From the NCBI GenBank assembly GCA_038380795.1, contig CM076266.1, positions 13,352,001 to 13,416,000 on the forward strand: a stretch of 64,000 nucleotides of DNA. The letters run 5' to 3'. Source of the DNA: Pyrocephalus nanus (Eukaryota > Chordata > Aves > Passeriformes > Tyrannidae). Below the pieces are notes generated by a model that worked only from the letters and a program-made list of their open reading frames with translations, ran no database searches and had not been told where the DNA came from. Below, one piece after another: positions 24,301-37,949 of the stretch. Numbering within the stretch: position 1 is the first letter of the stretch; each line of letters begins with the position of its first letter. Position numbers and translations under genes: made by a program.

Positions 24301-25125
24301 CACAGGTAAAACAGTTCCCACATAACAGGTGTATCATCTGTCTTACCAGAGATATCAATTCTATTTGCAAAAAACAATTAGGTTGACATTTCCCAATCAG
24401 ATTTTAACAAAAATAGAGCAAACGCCTTCCTAGCTTACAAGAAAAACACCAATAGAAGACCAAGGCATGTTCAAAACTCTGTATATTCATTCACTCTCTC
24501 GTCTTTTACACTACTTAAAAGCTCTGAAAAGTCTTATATATTTTGCATTGACCCATGTTTTCTAAAAGCAGCAACTTGAAATGTGAACATTTGCCACATA
24601 AATGTTTATTTTGAGGCTGCCTGTATTTTTGGTCTCTACATATCCACATGCACAAAAAGCAATACCTGATGGTCTAACAGGGCCTGCTGAAAAAAAGGAA
24701 CCACTTGACTCTCTGTGTAGTTTCATTACATCCAGACCCTTTGCAGAAATAAAACATGAGATATTTGAAAATTTATGACTTCATAGTCTCATTAGAAACA
24801 TGATGTTCAGAGAATTTAACAAAACAGAAAAACTCCAAGACACACCAGAGTAAGGCCATGTTATCACAGAAATTTGCTGTTGCATAAGTGCAGAGTTCTA
24901 AGACACCACTTTTTAGAAGATAAACAGGAAGCATTAAGGAATTGCTACACAATGCTTGTGGAGCTGCTACTGGCTGGATGTTTGCCACCTTTCCCTCTGC
25001 TGTTTCCTGCGCCATATGAGTAAATCCTGCAGCACTGGTAGGAATGAAGAGAAACTGAAGATGGATTGGGAAAAGAGTTATGAAGTACCAAATATTCATG
25101 AAAATGTAACAATAAAAGAGCTAAC
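21332..25125 (-). other. CREM: CREM intron, no recognised element
   Basis: AT-rich intron between Q1 and the kinase-inducible domain. A poly-A run of about 15 lies at 21369-21383. No repeat family or extra exon was recognised. Confidence 0.5.
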
Positions 25126-25272
25126 CTGAACAGCTTGCATGTGTGGTGACTGAATGACTGAGGGCTGTGTGGCTTGAATGACACCCTGGACATGAACAGT
25201 TTGACCAGAAGGCAACTGCACTAGAGTTACAGCTGGAGATCCTCTTCCAGCACTTGAAGCAGCTACAGAAAC
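25126..25272 (-). CDS. CREM: CREM glutamine-rich exon Q1 (tau1)
   Basis: The exon is 147 bp, 49 codons, phase 0 at both ends, with acceptor TTTTGCAG|GTTTCTG and donor GTTCAG|GTTAGC. It encodes VSVAASSAGRGSPAVTLVQL continuing into PSGQTVHVQGVIQATQPSVI and QSPHMQAVQ. In CREB-family proteins this is the first constitutive activation segment, contacting TFIID-type coactivators. Because both phases are 0, skipping keeps the frame and would give the CREM-tau2 or repressor alpha/beta/gamma forms known in mammals. Confidence 0.95.
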
Positions 25273-26437
25273 CTGCAAAAATTACAATCATCATGTTTAA
25301 GTAACATGTGTTAAGACTTCAGCAAACGCTTTTAGAAGTGACACTAAAACAAACTGATTTCGTTGCCATATCTAAAGTAACTTAGATGTGTATAATTATC
25401 ACCCACAAAAATTAACAAGTTTTACTAGTCAAAGTTTGGCATGTACTTTTTCAAAGGGTATGGAAAGCTTAAAACTGTTCCCTAACAAGCTGCAACTCTT
25501 TCTCCCTTTTTTTTTTTTCCCTCCAAAGATGTCTTGTTTTCTTTTCAATTAAAAAAAAAACCCCAACCCTAGGCCAACACATGCCAAATCTGCTGTTGCT
25601 ACCACGAAGGTTAGGAAGAACCTCAAGAAATGTAACAAAAACCATGCATATTCACTGAAGTGGTATGTTGCTGCAACAACATAAAGGGCAGAAAGTTCTT
25701 AGTCAGGAAAAAAAAAACCACCAGAACTGCTTCAGTTTTGCTTTGTTAGGTAAGAAGTTGTACTTTTCAGATGGATGTCTCAAGAGATAAGAATTTTTCA
25801 GATAGCAAAAAACGACCCTGTTAAATAAAGCAACATAAGGACTTGTAAATTGATTTAGCTTCGTGGACTCTTTTATATATATATTTATATATCAAGAAAA
25901 ACAGAGTTGGAGTGTATCAGGGCTCCAAAACATCAACAAAAATAAAGAACAGCTGAATCTTCTTTAAGCCTAGAACAGCTGAAGTGTTCTGTTTAGGAGT
26001 AATCTGGTCTCTTTTTCTGATGACATTTTAGAGGACACAGCTTTCCCCAGCCTTTGGCTCTCAAGTCTCACTGCTGAGGATGAATGGGTTAAGAAACAAT
26101 TCAGCAACTACAGGAAAAGAAACAGTTCAATATTTTTGCTATTACTGTTAAGTCTATTAACAGAAACAAATACTGATGCAAAGGGAAAACAACTATGATT
26201 GATCTCAAATGCTGTGACAAAACACCTAAACTCAGAAAAGGAAGAGAATGACAAACAAACCATATGATAAAAAGAAATACTGTATTTTTTAAAGTAAACT
26301 GCATTGAAAAGTCTTATTTCTATATTCCACACATTCAACAATAAACCCAGACTCATATATAAAATTCTGGTATTATTCCCTTCCTAGCTTTGTTCTCAGT
26401 CCCAAAAGGTAACTGGATTAGTAAAGCTAAAACTGAG
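25273..26437 (-). other. CREM: CREM intron 2, proximal part
   Basis: Non-coding; short (TA)n at about 25876-25893 and T/A homopolymer runs near 25507-25519 and 25551-25560. Nothing coding recognised. Confidence 0.5.
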
Positions 26438-26785
26438 ATCACAGAATCACAGAACATGTCTAGTTGGAGGGAACCCACAAGGATCATTGAGTCCAACTCC
26501 TAGCCCTGCGCAGGACCATCCCCAAGAGTCACACCATGTGCCTGCGAGCACTGTCCAAATGCTTCTTTAATTCAGACAAGCTTGGCACTGTGGCCACCTC
26601 TCTGGGGAGCCTGCTCCAGTGCCCAAACACCCTCTGGGTGAAGGACATTTTCTAATATCCAACCTAAACCTGACCTGACACAACTTCAGGCCACTCCCTC
26701 GGGACCTGTCACTGGTCACCACAGAGAAGAGATCAGTGCCTGCCCCTCTTCTTCCCCCATGAGGAAGTTGTAGACTGTGACGTGT
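26438..26785 (-). mobile_element. CR1 LINE 3' end fragment
   Basis: Plus-strand left edge reads TCACAGAATCACAGAACATG, i.e. two (ATTCTGTG) tail units on the minus strand, the CR1 hallmark. The following text (GGGAACCCACAAGGATCATTG, CCATCCCCAAGAGTCACACC, then AACCTAAACCTGACCTGACA) is a CR1 3' UTR. It belongs to the same subfamily as the copy at 46826. It lies in the large CREM intron. Confidence 0.92.
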
Positions 26786-29700
26786 GATGAGATGACAGTG
26801 AGAAAACAAACATGATGAATGCTGAATATTAAAAAAAAAAAATAAATAAGAAAGTTTCATATTTTTCTGTATTTACAATGAAAGGGGTTTTAATTCCACA
26901 TATGAAAGAAGTTTTCATTCCTGATCCATAAGCCATAGCTTGCCTGGGAAATATTCGTTTCTTGAAGCAAGTGAAAAATGTTAACTACTATCAAGATGCA
27001 TTGCTCTCAAGAAGACCTGATCGTGGTTCAAATTATCTTGAAGAAACACTGTTCCTAGGAAACAGAGACAGGATCTTGTCAACATTCCCTATACAGTTGT
27101 TCAGTGTTACAGGAACCTGAACTGCTTTTCAGGACATAAAACAATTAAGGGCATTTCTAACCCTGAAATGGAAACAATCATTCCTTAAGTGGCATGAAAT
27201 GATATGTAAATAGAACATACAAACCTTTTTCCCCATCTATAAAATAAATATTAATGTTATGAGAAATTTATCAGAAATACATATTTGAGAATGAGCTCTA
27301 GACAGTCTCACAGATCTGAAGAGTATAATCTATTTTGTGGCAAAGTTGACATCCTAAACCCAAGCTTCAAGGAGAGAACACAGAGCAGTCTAAATGTTTA
27401 GAAAGCATGCTAACTTCCAAAACACTATAAAAGCAATTTCACCAAACCTTTTGACTTTGCTATCTTTGTAAGAGTTCTAATTTGATACAATGCTCTGTGT
27501 ATCACAAAGAACTTTCTGAGTTCAACACATAGAAAACAGTACTAAGTGAACAGTTTAAGAGCTTCCATTTGTACACAATGAGTTAGGCACACATGATCAG
27601 GAAATAATCCAGTACTCCAGATTAAGAAACTACATTAATTTGAAAGCTCCTTATTCAGTATAACCATACAAGAAAAAAAGGAAAAACAACACACTCAGCT
27701 AATCTCTTTCAGACTGAAGTTTTCAATACCACAGGAGAAATTGTTTTGTTCCCATAAATTCAGATAAGAGATTAAATGAGGAAGGGTAAGGTTGAGCAAA
27801 GGGGAGATAACAGTATTACAAAACTTCCAAACGTCATATTCTGCATCTCTTTTATTACATATCAGAAATTATTAAACACATTTCAATTCACATTTCCCTT
27901 TGCAGCTTTCAAACGGAATATTCTGGTGTTAACTGAAATAGTAGAACCTTTTGGTGCTATCATGCATAAATGCTGACTGAAACAGACTTGGTAAAAAAAA
28001 CTCCTTTGTGACACCAGTGATGAGCAATGCCGTCTTTATTGTCATTACCTAAAGGGTTGTCTGGCACGGTGACTGAAAACAATCTGCAGAAGCAACTCAG
28101 GAATGCAGAGGGTGAGGAGAAGCTTAACACATTCTATGGATTCTGTGCTCCTAGGCGTGCAACACTCAATCTAACAGCTTCAACAAACACCAACTGTGCA
28201 ATCCGTAACAGCAGTTTGGTACTATACTTCATGTGTTGGGAAATATAAGTGCTCTCTCTTCCACAGAGAAAAAAGCAGCCAAGAAAGAAGATCATACACT
28301 ACCTTCATACCAAGGCACAAACTCCTGCAGAGGAAGAGGTTATCATTTATCTGACTTCAAGATGCAGGGTCCATCTGAACAGTTATTTTGTGGATGTACA
28401 CCTTCCCTCACACAAGGTCAGATAACTTTTCCCTACTGAGAACTAGAGAGGTTACATTTACCTTCAACCTCTCGTACCTTCAACTTTGCCACTATGAAGT
28501 AAGCAGTACACGGGTCCATCTGGTTTCTGCCCCTGCTGTAGAATCTAAACACTGCAAGGACTCTAGAAGTAAAGTGAAAATTGTGGAAAAGGAAAAGTCA
28601 AGGCAAACCTATCCTGGATTCACCTAACAGAAGAGCAATGGACTTGCCACGCTCAGGCAATGAGTACCCTCTACATGGAAAAGCTGGAGACAGGGAAGTT
28701 TTGATCGATTCCAAAGCTGATGCGAAAATAGAAGCATATACTTTGAAAGAAAACAGTGTTAGGTTGATTTCAGACATTTGGTGACAGCATACCCTTCGAG
28801 CAAGCACAAAATGTTGATGAAGCTGCATGTTTATAATCCTCTAACATCAACTTTGCTAATGGTCTGGAGTTGCATTTTGAAGACTGGTTTTAGGGCCAGT
28901 TTTTTAAAAGTCTGGCAAAGGCTTACAGGGCTCAATCTATTGGGGGCAAGATATAAAACAGTTTGATATTGAGAGCCCACAAGGACAACACCCCTTAAGT
29001 GCTAAACCTGAGCAGTCCCAGCTTGCAATAGCTATGCACTCCAAGCTCTGAAAAATCTCCCTCTGATCTCTCTGACAGCAGTTCTCACACTGTAAATCCT
29101 GATGTATGTCTAACTCAGGGCCAGCACCAAGAGGTCAACAGATGGTATCTCATACAAGGACAGCAGACAGCTCTACTGAAAGACAACAAGACAAAGTTAA
29201 CAAAAAGTGAATCAAAGAAAAAGCATCAACATGTAGGACTAAAAAAAAAAACCACAAACAACAACCACAAAACAAACAAAAACAAACAAACAAACAAACA
29301 AAAAACAAACCAACATGACACAACTGAAAGTATTTTTGTCAAATCTGAAAGAGGCCTAAGTACATTCATCTTACATTTTTATATTTAGTGTAGCTGAGCA
29401 CAGGGCAACACAGAATGCAGTATGGCTTCTAGAAATCCTACAAAAGGAACATCTAATTTCTCCCTGAATACCACTGCAGAATGTAACTGTTCCAAGATAT
29501 AAGTCTGACTATCATCAACACTATCAGAATATTCCAATAAAAATAACTTCCTTTTAAGAACAGATCTATAGGCATCAACAGAAGATCTGTGCATGTGAGA
29601 CAACCCGTGGAGCCCATCTCAAAACAGGCTGAGAAATTTTCCATCTTGCATCTTTGCTCTTCCCTGAAAGCATCCCTCAAAAGCATCAACCTTTTGTACA

Positions 29701-30478
29701 AATGTTTTGTACACTTCCAACAGCTTCTAAAGAAAACCACCAAAGTTTTTACTAATTAATATCTTCTTACCTATTTCTTTTGGTGGCTGCATCACAAAAG
29801 ACTATGTCAATTCATTAACTGGCTGAAAGTGATGGATGCAAGAAATTAAACTATAAATGCAATCTTATTTTACATTAAGTAATTTTATTTAAAAAATAGC
29901 CCTTCAATGGATGCAAAAATGTACCTCATTTTTGCGAGTTTCAAGTTTACTCATTTTTGCCTTTGTAGAAAAGTAATTTTACTTTCATCACCAAAAAATT
30001 GCAGCAGTATATAGCAGTATCTAGGACACCCCCCAAACACTCTTTTCCCTACTAATAATGTATAATAGCTCCTTGTTAGCATCAGAGGTTATCCCATCAC
30101 ATCAAAGTGCTCCAGCCCAGACATTCTTAATGTCTTCTCTGCCTCCCAACAGGGAACACATTAAAAATGCTTCAGCACAAAACAATCTCTGCCCTCTAGA
30201 GATGATCATCTTATGGAATACTTGACCACCTTTTTAAAACTAAATGGCAGATATTTCCTTAAAAAGCCTGAACTCCAAGGGAGAGAAAAACAAACACGCA
30301 CACACACAAAAAAAACCCAAACAAAACCCAAAAACAAACAAAACACCAAAAAAACTCACCTCCACACCAAAAAAATCCCCCCAACAAACAAAAAAAGTCC
30401 ACTTCCTACATAGTTGTATCTCCAGCATTTTGCTAGTCATTCCCTGGCCAAAGTCATAATAAAACCATTACATTCCAT
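26786..30478 (-). repeat. CREM: CREM intron 2 with (AAAC)n low-complexity tract
   Basis: Intron sequence; an A-rich tract dominated by AAAC units occupies about 29242-29311. A further A/C-rich low-complexity block is at 30285-30400. No exon recognised. Confidence 0.65.
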
Positions 30479-30692
30479 CTGGACATGAAAAAACCCACCC
30501 TTTTACTGGATGAGCAGTCACCTGCTGGCACAGATGACCAGAGAGATTCTGGAGACTCCATCCTTGGAGATATTTAAAACCCAAGTAGACACAGTCCTTC
30601 GTACCTTGCTCTCACTGACCCTGTTTGCGCAGAGGGGTCAGTGTAGATAATCCCAAAAGGTCCTTCCAGCATCAACCCATCTACAATTCTTT
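30479..30692 (+). mobile_element. CR1 LINE 3' end fragment, plus orientation
   Basis: The sequence follows the CR1 3' UTR: GGAGACTCCATCCTTGGAGA, TATTTAAAACCCAAGTAGAC, then GAGGGGTCAGTGTAGATAAT and GGTCCTTCCAGCATCAACCC. It is diverged and lacks a clear tail repeat beyond CTACAATTCTTT. It is antisense to CREM in intron 2. Confidence 0.88.
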
Positions 30693-33015
30693 AGTAATAC
30701 ACAGAAAACTACAAATTGGGTATTAAAAGATAGTATATTAAAATGTTTTACTTCTGACTGAAAAAAAACCCAGGTAAAAAAAGTAACTTGCTAAGAAAGG
30801 CAAAATAACACACCCAGTCTCCTGTGCCACCTCCAAGATAATTGAAAAGGAGCCCTCAGCTTCAGTGACCAGGCATTTTAGCTCTTGGTAAAAATCAAGT
30901 CATTCTTTTCTCTATTTCGGCATGTTTGCAACAAAATAGTAGGGGAGATGGTTGGAAGTTGACACAATGTACATTTCAATGTACACTTTTAGTGGCTGTC
31001 TTCTCTTCACCGCACTCCTCCAGAGGCCAAGGAGCGAGACACGATCTGTGCCCCTCTGTTAACAGTCAGAATACACAGACACTGGACCAGCAGCACAGCC
31101 ACAAATTCCTCAGAAACACCCCAAGTTTCCTATCTGGTACCACCAGCAAAAACAGTCGGATGTCCCACACAAACCCCCCAATACGCACCCCTTACTCTCA
31201 CTATGGCAAAGCACCTCACCTTCCAAGCCAGCCAGGTAGGACCACAAACTAAAAAAATCCTACTCATCTTAAGCCAAAGGAATGTCACAACAAGGCCTCT
31301 CACAACAAGGCAAGTGTTCCATCCAGGCCCGTTTTACCAAAATAAATGCTGAGGCAGAGCAGCCTCAGGGCACTGAGGGGTGTCAGGCCTGCAGGCCCTG
31401 GGAGCCTGTGGCACCAGCGGTGGCTGAGACAGGCCTGCCCCTGGAGCCCTCTCAGCTCCGCTCCTCTTCAGAGTGGCACAACTGCACCAACCCACTTCTC
31501 TGGACAGTCCACGAGAGGGATGTCTATGGCTCCAGCTACGTGCAACAAGCAGCTCTGACAGGTCCAGGACAACTCCATGAGCCATCTGACCAAAAAAAGG
31601 GACTCCAGACATCAACTCTGGGCTGTTAACCTCAGCCTTCAAACTCAAGTACGTGTTTTGGTTTAGTGCTAATTGAATGAGATTCATCAATACTTCAGAG
31701 TTATTAGTTTTAACTGAAAGAGATGAAGCCCATACCCAATACAGCTGCACCTTCACACATAGTACTCAAACATTAAAGGCACACAAACATAAAAACTGTT
31801 TTCCTTGGGGACCCAGCAGAAGCTCTCCTATAGCATTAGTGACAGCTTTGTTTCTGGATCAAGATTAAAAATCCGAAGTGACAGAATTCACAGGTATCTT
31901 CTTCAGACATTATTACACAAGCCAACAGATTTTACACATAAATCATGCTATGAAGTTAAAACACAAAATTTGAACTGAACTACTAAAGATAGAAGAAATA
32001 AGGGGATGACATCAACAGAACAAGCCAAATAAAGTTCATGATTTCATGATCTATTCTTAAAGGAAAAAAAAAAGCAAACAATATTCCCAATGCTGCATGT
32101 ATCAAAACAAATAAAAATGTTGGTAAGTGTTTTGCAGTCTTTGTATCTGAAGATGTGAGAAAAAGAGCAGCTGCCTTCAGTTTTTAAAATATACCTGTAA
32201 TGTAAATCAAGTATCTAACATACTGAATACACAGCATCAAATCTTACAGAGTAATAAATTCTGGAAGATATTTTTTAAAATCACTTCCTTTATTTCACAA
32301 AGGGGGTTTGAAAATCCTTTTAAGTGGTCCATACAGTTTTCTGAAGCTATAAATCTTAGTAAGGTCAAGAACCCTATTTCTCTTAGGTGTCAAATATTTC
32401 ATATTATAACGTGTATATATTTTTAATGTTTGAGAATTGTTACTACATAATTTTTTGTCGATGAACTACTAAAGAGTAATCCAGATAAAGCAACCATACA
32501 GAATATGTGAAGTATGTTTTTATAACTCCAGACACTGCCATTGGATTCATTAAAAATGTACTTGCAATGAGATGAAATATGTTCTGTACAAAAATTGGAA
32601 CTGAAAGAGAATCATGGTTGGTTTTATTCATGTCTTCATTTTTGTTATTCATCACATCTTCAAGATACATGTTTTAGACGTTTGATCTTCTAGTCACCTC
32701 AATTCTTTAAAACCCTCTTCCCATCTCTGTAGCAAATAATCATCTTGTAAAAGTGAATGGAAAAAAACACGTTTACCACTCTACTCTGAAAGGGCTGGCC
32801 TCCTGAAAGCATTACCTTTTTACAGACATGATGTTACACTTGTCCTTTGTTAACTACTGCAGGCATAGTTTCCAGTATACCTTTGCTCTGTTTTTCCTAT
32901 TTGATAGCAAGACTTATAAAACATGAGAATGCCATGCAAATTGATAATTTAAAAATCACTGCAGCTCTGAATATCCCTTTATTGATTCTTCTTATCTTCC
33001 CACATTTCAGCTTAC
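30693..33015 (-). other. CREM: CREM intron 2, distal part
   Basis: Non-coding sequence; the patch 31300-31600 is richer in C+G and opens frames on both strands, but no protein family was recognised in it. Confidence 0.45.
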
Positions 33016-33129
33016 CTCAGATCCTGAGGAAATCTGACTTCGGCCTGGCTGATTCTGAAGGTGACCAGCATTTCTCTCTGTCATAGAATCCACTGCATTG
33101 TCATCCTGTTCAACCATTTCCATGGTCAT
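33016..33129 (-). CDS. CREM: CREM canonical start exon
   Basis: Acceptor TTTACTTTCAG|ACAG ends at 33134; the exon runs 33133-33016 and translation starts at 33129. It encodes 38 residues beginning MTMEMVEQDDNAVDS and ending ISSGSE, then donor GAG|GTAAGC, phase 0. The second in-frame ATG (33123, context ACCATGG) has the stronger initiation context, so either Met may be used. MTME is shared with mammalian CREM, after which this N-terminal tail is poorly conserved and shows only Ser/Thr- and Gln-containing sequence, as usual for this region. Confidence 0.88.
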
Positions 33130-33741
33130 CTGTCTGAAAGTAAATACATACACATTTAAATAATGCAGTACATGGAGGAGTGCAATTCCAAACTATTTTA
33201 TATTTGGAGCAGACAACTAGCAAAAAATAAATTTCTGTCAAAACGATGAGATTAACTGAAGTCCTTTCTTCCCATTCCCCTGTATTAAAATATTAATTCA
33301 TATGGCCAGGAGCTCTAAAATAAGTATTTTGGGAAGTTGGAAGGGGAGGCAGTTCTGGAAATGGCTGTCAGAGAAGGACAAGCACAGAGTCCCAGGGTCC
33401 TATGCACTGGTGCCAGTGGGGCTGGGAGCGCAGTGCTCCACAGCGGATCTCTCGGGCCTCACATCTCGCACTGGACATGGCTCGAGCTACCCAGCAGCCA
33501 CATGCTGCTACATTCCTCTCAAACTTTCCAAGATGCTGATTCCCAGGTGGGATCAACACTTGAACTGTCTGTAAACTACTCATGGCTCAAGACCCACAAT
33601 GATTCTTCTAATTTTGCAGGATTAAAAGTAGGGTAAGTTTCATAGGAAAATAAGTAACTTGATGACCCTCAGTTTAAACTAAGAGCTTAAACTCCAGATA
33701 GAAAGCTTCCAAATGTATCTGCTATATAAAAATGCAATTAC

Positions 33742-33782
33742 CTGACAATTCCTTTTCGATATTTCTTGGCACACTTAGTCAT
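33742..33782 (-). CDS. CREM: CREM alternative 5' coding exon (theta-type N-terminus)
   Basis: The minus strand reads ATG then MTKCAKKYRKGIV plus two bases AG, followed by the donor AG|GTAATTG. Splicing to the acceptor at 33134/33133 makes AG+A (Arg), CAG (Gln), then the canonical ATG, so the protein would run MTKCAKKYRKGIVRQ followed by MTME. This parallels the human CREM isoform N-terminus MSKCARKKYIKTNPRQ upstream of MTME, as I remember it. The ATG has a purine (G) at -3. The extension is short and basic. The exon is supported by phase, splice site and family resemblance; expression is unknown. Full theta-type product would be 329 residues. Confidence 0.72.
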
Positions 33783-33905
33783 AACGGAAGGTGTGAATTT
33801 TAAAACAAGAGCTTGGTTCTCTTCGGCTCCCTTTCTCTCCTACCAAACCCTGCACTGAAGGTGCAACATTGAACAGGTGATGTCAAACATTGCCATGGCA
33901 ACAGG
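33783..33905 (-). promoter_or_regulatory. CREM: Candidate CREM theta-type promoter with X-box and CRE-like site
   Basis: This segment lies just upstream, in minus orientation, of the alternative start exon at 33742-33782. It holds the near-perfect RFX X-box palindrome TTGCCATGGCAAC at about 33890-33902, a CRE-like TGATGTCA on the plus strand at 33878-33885, and an AT-rich TTTTAAAA stretch near 33800. Human CREM is known to use extra testis-associated (theta) promoters with their own short coding exons. The assignment here rests on the exon match. Promoter activity itself is inferred. Confidence 0.55.
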
Positions 33906-36900
33906 TCAGTTTACAAACAGAACAGAGACAGGATAGGGTCAGGCAGAGGCAGGCAGGCCCTCAGGCATGCTCCCACCTACACCCTACTTACACAATCCAT
34001 TGAGGCCGCAAAAGGAAGACGTGATAGAGATGAGGGATTTAAGAGGCAGCAAATATCAATTCCTTGGGTTCCATTACCGTAACTAGGGGATGGCAAGCCC
34101 ATCTGAACTCAAAATTCAACTATTTCAACTTGCTGATAGTTACTTCCGTTTCTTCTCAGGTCTTACACTGAGAAATGGAAGAGGCAGGGAAGGAAAACTG
34201 CTACCCACCTGACTCTGAGACTCTGGAATTTAGTCCCACAGGTTAAAAGTAACTACACTGAATCAAATTAAATGTAAACCAAACTCCTTTTGCGGCACTA
34301 TTTTAGAGAACGTTCCACAATCTTTGAGAATAAATTTTATTGGTTTTTTTGAAAGTCACCCTCTTCGCCCAGAATAAAGGCATGAAAATATGAAAAGATA
34401 TCCAGGCAAATGATGAAGAGCACAGTTTGAGCTCATATGCCTCCAGCAGTATTCTACTGACCAGACTTACAGTCCTACAGCTAGAGGTAGCAAAGACATA
34501 CACAATTCAGAATTTTATGAGTTAACATCAGTATTTCTGTCTACATAAATTTCGTACTCTATCCCCAGTATCAATTCAGATTACAACCGTAAGAAGTTAT
34601 TTTACACCTAAAATCTTTCTACATTTTTGTCTTGTCAGTTACCACTAATTACCTTTTTCTCTAGATACAATCAAATTAAGGATCTACTGAAATTCACCGA
34701 AGTCTTTTTAATGGTTTTATATATACATGCAATATAATAACAATAAGAAAGTAGGGAAAAAAGTTCTTTCTTCATAAACTAGGGCCATCCATGTGGTCTT
34801 AAACATGAAAGCTCTATCTGGTTTATAGTAAGAAGGCCTCCATAAGCTTCATAACAGCTCACACACCAAGGAAGAGTAAATAACGCATAGGTATTGGCAA
34901 CATATTCATTGCAATCTCTTCCTAAACATGGGAATAAAGTCAGAATTAATTCACTTTATGAAGGCCCTTAGGTATTTTTGTATCCAGAGCCATCTGTCAC
35001 AAAAAACCTACTGGGGGGGGAGCGGGGGGGAGAAGTACTTATTATTCCCACTAAATGCATTTCATAGAAATTTTACCCAGAAAAAGCCATTTTTCATCTT
35101 GGAAAAAAAAAAAAAAGGATTTAGTTCCTAATTTTAGCTTAATTCTTCACTGATTGCAGAACATTATAAAAATTTACTTATTTTTACTACTTTATCAGGA
35201 TTTTTCTCCCAAAGTCTTTTCATCTGCAGTGCTCCAGTAACTGATTTGGCAAATTGCTACAAAAGAGCATCAGTACAGCAGAAAATCCAACAGTTATTCC
35301 TCATACTTGGTAAAATACGGTACAGACAGAGGGATATATATTTTAGGTTATTTATGTTTAATTAGAAAAACAGCAGCAAGTATTATACATGTCAGTGAAA
35401 TGACAAATATACCTAAGATTTATGATATACATGAAAAACTCTGGAATTTATATAGATTTTCCATCTATATTTGTGTTTATGCTGACTCTTAATAAAAATG
35501 ATTGCTTAATGTAAAACTTTAGCAAGGTGCAGTAAAGTCTGCAAATCTGACTGCCTTAAATGCTACTGTTACCCGGGAACACAGCAAAATACTCTTCCTA
35601 GATAAGCTCAAACCCATCTCTTTTTGACAATCTCTGTTTGTAAACAGAGACTTGACTAGAAACAACATCCAAATATAAAGATCCATCTATAGCCTAAAAA
35701 AACCAAAACAGGAATAATAAAGTACAAAAGTAATTTTAAAAGATACACTAGTTATCTTGGCATAAAACTTCAATGAGAAAGATGACTAAAGACAAAACGA
35801 AGCACGTTAGCATCAAATTCAGATGTGTTACAATATTAGCAATGTTTGATAAGACATAAGCTCAGGGGATCACTAAACTTGCAGGAGCAGGTCAGTCGGT
35901 TGCAGTCATTTTGAGCCCACGGGGTCAGTCACACAGAGCTGTGTCACCTCATATGGGCTTGTGCACAGCTCAAGGCCAGGCATGCTAAGGAACTCCTGAA
36001 TTTCACAGTCCAGTCTGGACTGTCACTGTCTTTGGAGCACTCCCATAAACTGTCAGATTCCTACAACCTGAACTAAAGAGAGTTCATATTTCCTGTACAT
36101 AATTTTAACATGAATACATCGAACTGTTTTTAAGAAATACACAGAAAAAAATACTGAGCAATATCATAATTATCCTTTTTCTAAAACCTAAGTTATACAG
36201 ACTGTGTCACAAAACAGTTATCAATCCAGTCCAGAAACTACTGACATAAACAGTTTCCACATGTATCACACTCAATCAGTCTATACTGATAGCAAATTCT
36301 AACATATGCATTGCTTAAAGTTTCAAAGAGAGAAAAACAGAATTTTCTGCCAAGCACCAAAAATCCTTTATAAAAGCCTACCAGCAGTAGTACATGACAT
36401 GCTATAAAGTTCCCATTACCTTCCTTCTATTTTAAAGTAAAACTAAGCAAACAGTTTTTACATATGTGGTCTTAGGTTCTGTTTAAAAGTATATGGTTTT
36501 CTTCACTGTATGATTAATTATATACAAGTTTTAGTATTTTCAGTATTAATACATTATTTCAATATTAATACATTATTTTCTTACGTTTTCTACCTTAGTT
36601 GCTTACAGTCACTGAACAGTAATTTTAAATATTCATCTGAATTTTTAAATTAATAAATAAGTTATACCTCTGCACTCACATAAAAAGGGGGCAAAAATAA
36701 CCATTCCATAATGTAAGCAAAAACATCTGCTTCTTCCTTCAACTTAGCAAAGAAATCTTCAGGATCTGGCACAAAGTTTAACCATTACCAAAGCTCGAAA
36801 GGTTTCAATATATAAGCACATGTTTACTACACTCAGTGAGATGAATGCACAGCAGGTCAGCAGCAGATAAACACTGACTAAGATGATGCACACAGTGCAG

Positions 36901-37949
36901 ATCATAAGCTTCTTCAACTGCCATCAGCTGAAGCATCCCCAGCAGGACAAATCTGGCAGACACAATCAGCTAGAGAAAAACACTGCCAGTTTCCTAGAAA
37001 ATTGGGAGTAATTTACAGCTAAAAGTGTGAAGTTTTTACGTCTTTGTCCATAGGTAAAAGATGAAGGATCAAAATATTGTCTTCTGTAATAAAGAGCACA
37101 AAAGATCCCTTGACTTCCTCCAGTACCACTGTTTGTTTTCCATCACTGAATATTCATACAAATACTTAATCTCTGTTGACAAAATTAAACTGTAAAAGCA
37201 AATTGGTACAATATTTTGTATATCTGAAAATGTTTGACTGTCTAATTAAATACCCAGAGACATTTTAAAAACCAACTTTTTTATTTCAACCATACTTTAT
37301 ACAATCGGAGAGTTCTTAAAAAGGAGGCTTATTACAAAGAAACTCATAAGGGGCTGAGATATGTTTCAGCCCTTGCTCCAATCACTTTGTAGGCTTTTAT
37401 TCACAGGGGAAAAGCAAGGATGTGAATTTACAAGCACCTGTTTTGCATTTATGGATGAGACCCCAGTGAGTGTGGAAACTCTCAGAATACGCTCGTTTTA
37501 GAAGGGCATTGTGTTTTAAAGTAGGAGCTCTGTAATGAAAGTACGAGCTCTGTAATAACCTGTTTTACTACCCTATAGTGTGAAGCACACCAGCTGGCAA
37601 GGTGGTCACAGCGTTCAGCCAGATAAAACAGACTAGACTTTGCAAGTGTAAACTTCCAGTTTTAGGTATCATCAGAAGCTTCATCACCTCAACCACCCGA
37701 ACCAGGCAGTGCCGAGCCGGCTGGCAAGAGGACACGCGGTCCCCCTTCAGAAGGATCCAACCAGCCCCTCTGGATAACCCAGAAAACCATTCAAGCATCA
37801 GTCCCTCTGGAATCACTTAGCACTCAGCACCACGTATGATGTTGCCACGGCAGTGGGGGATGCAGACAAAACCCTCAAACTTAAGGCAAGACCTCGGAGT
37901 CACGTAGCCCACTGTGATTCTCCCCCACCTGTTCTGCTGACCCAGCTCG
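33906..37949 (-). other. CREM: CREM intron 1
   Basis: AT-rich sequence between the theta-type promoter and the P1 CpG island. It contains a G-rich patch at 35012-35030 (runs of eight or nine and seven G), an A-run at 35103-35115, and an X-box-like GTTGCCACGGCAG at 37841-37853. No coding exon recognised. Confidence 0.5.
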
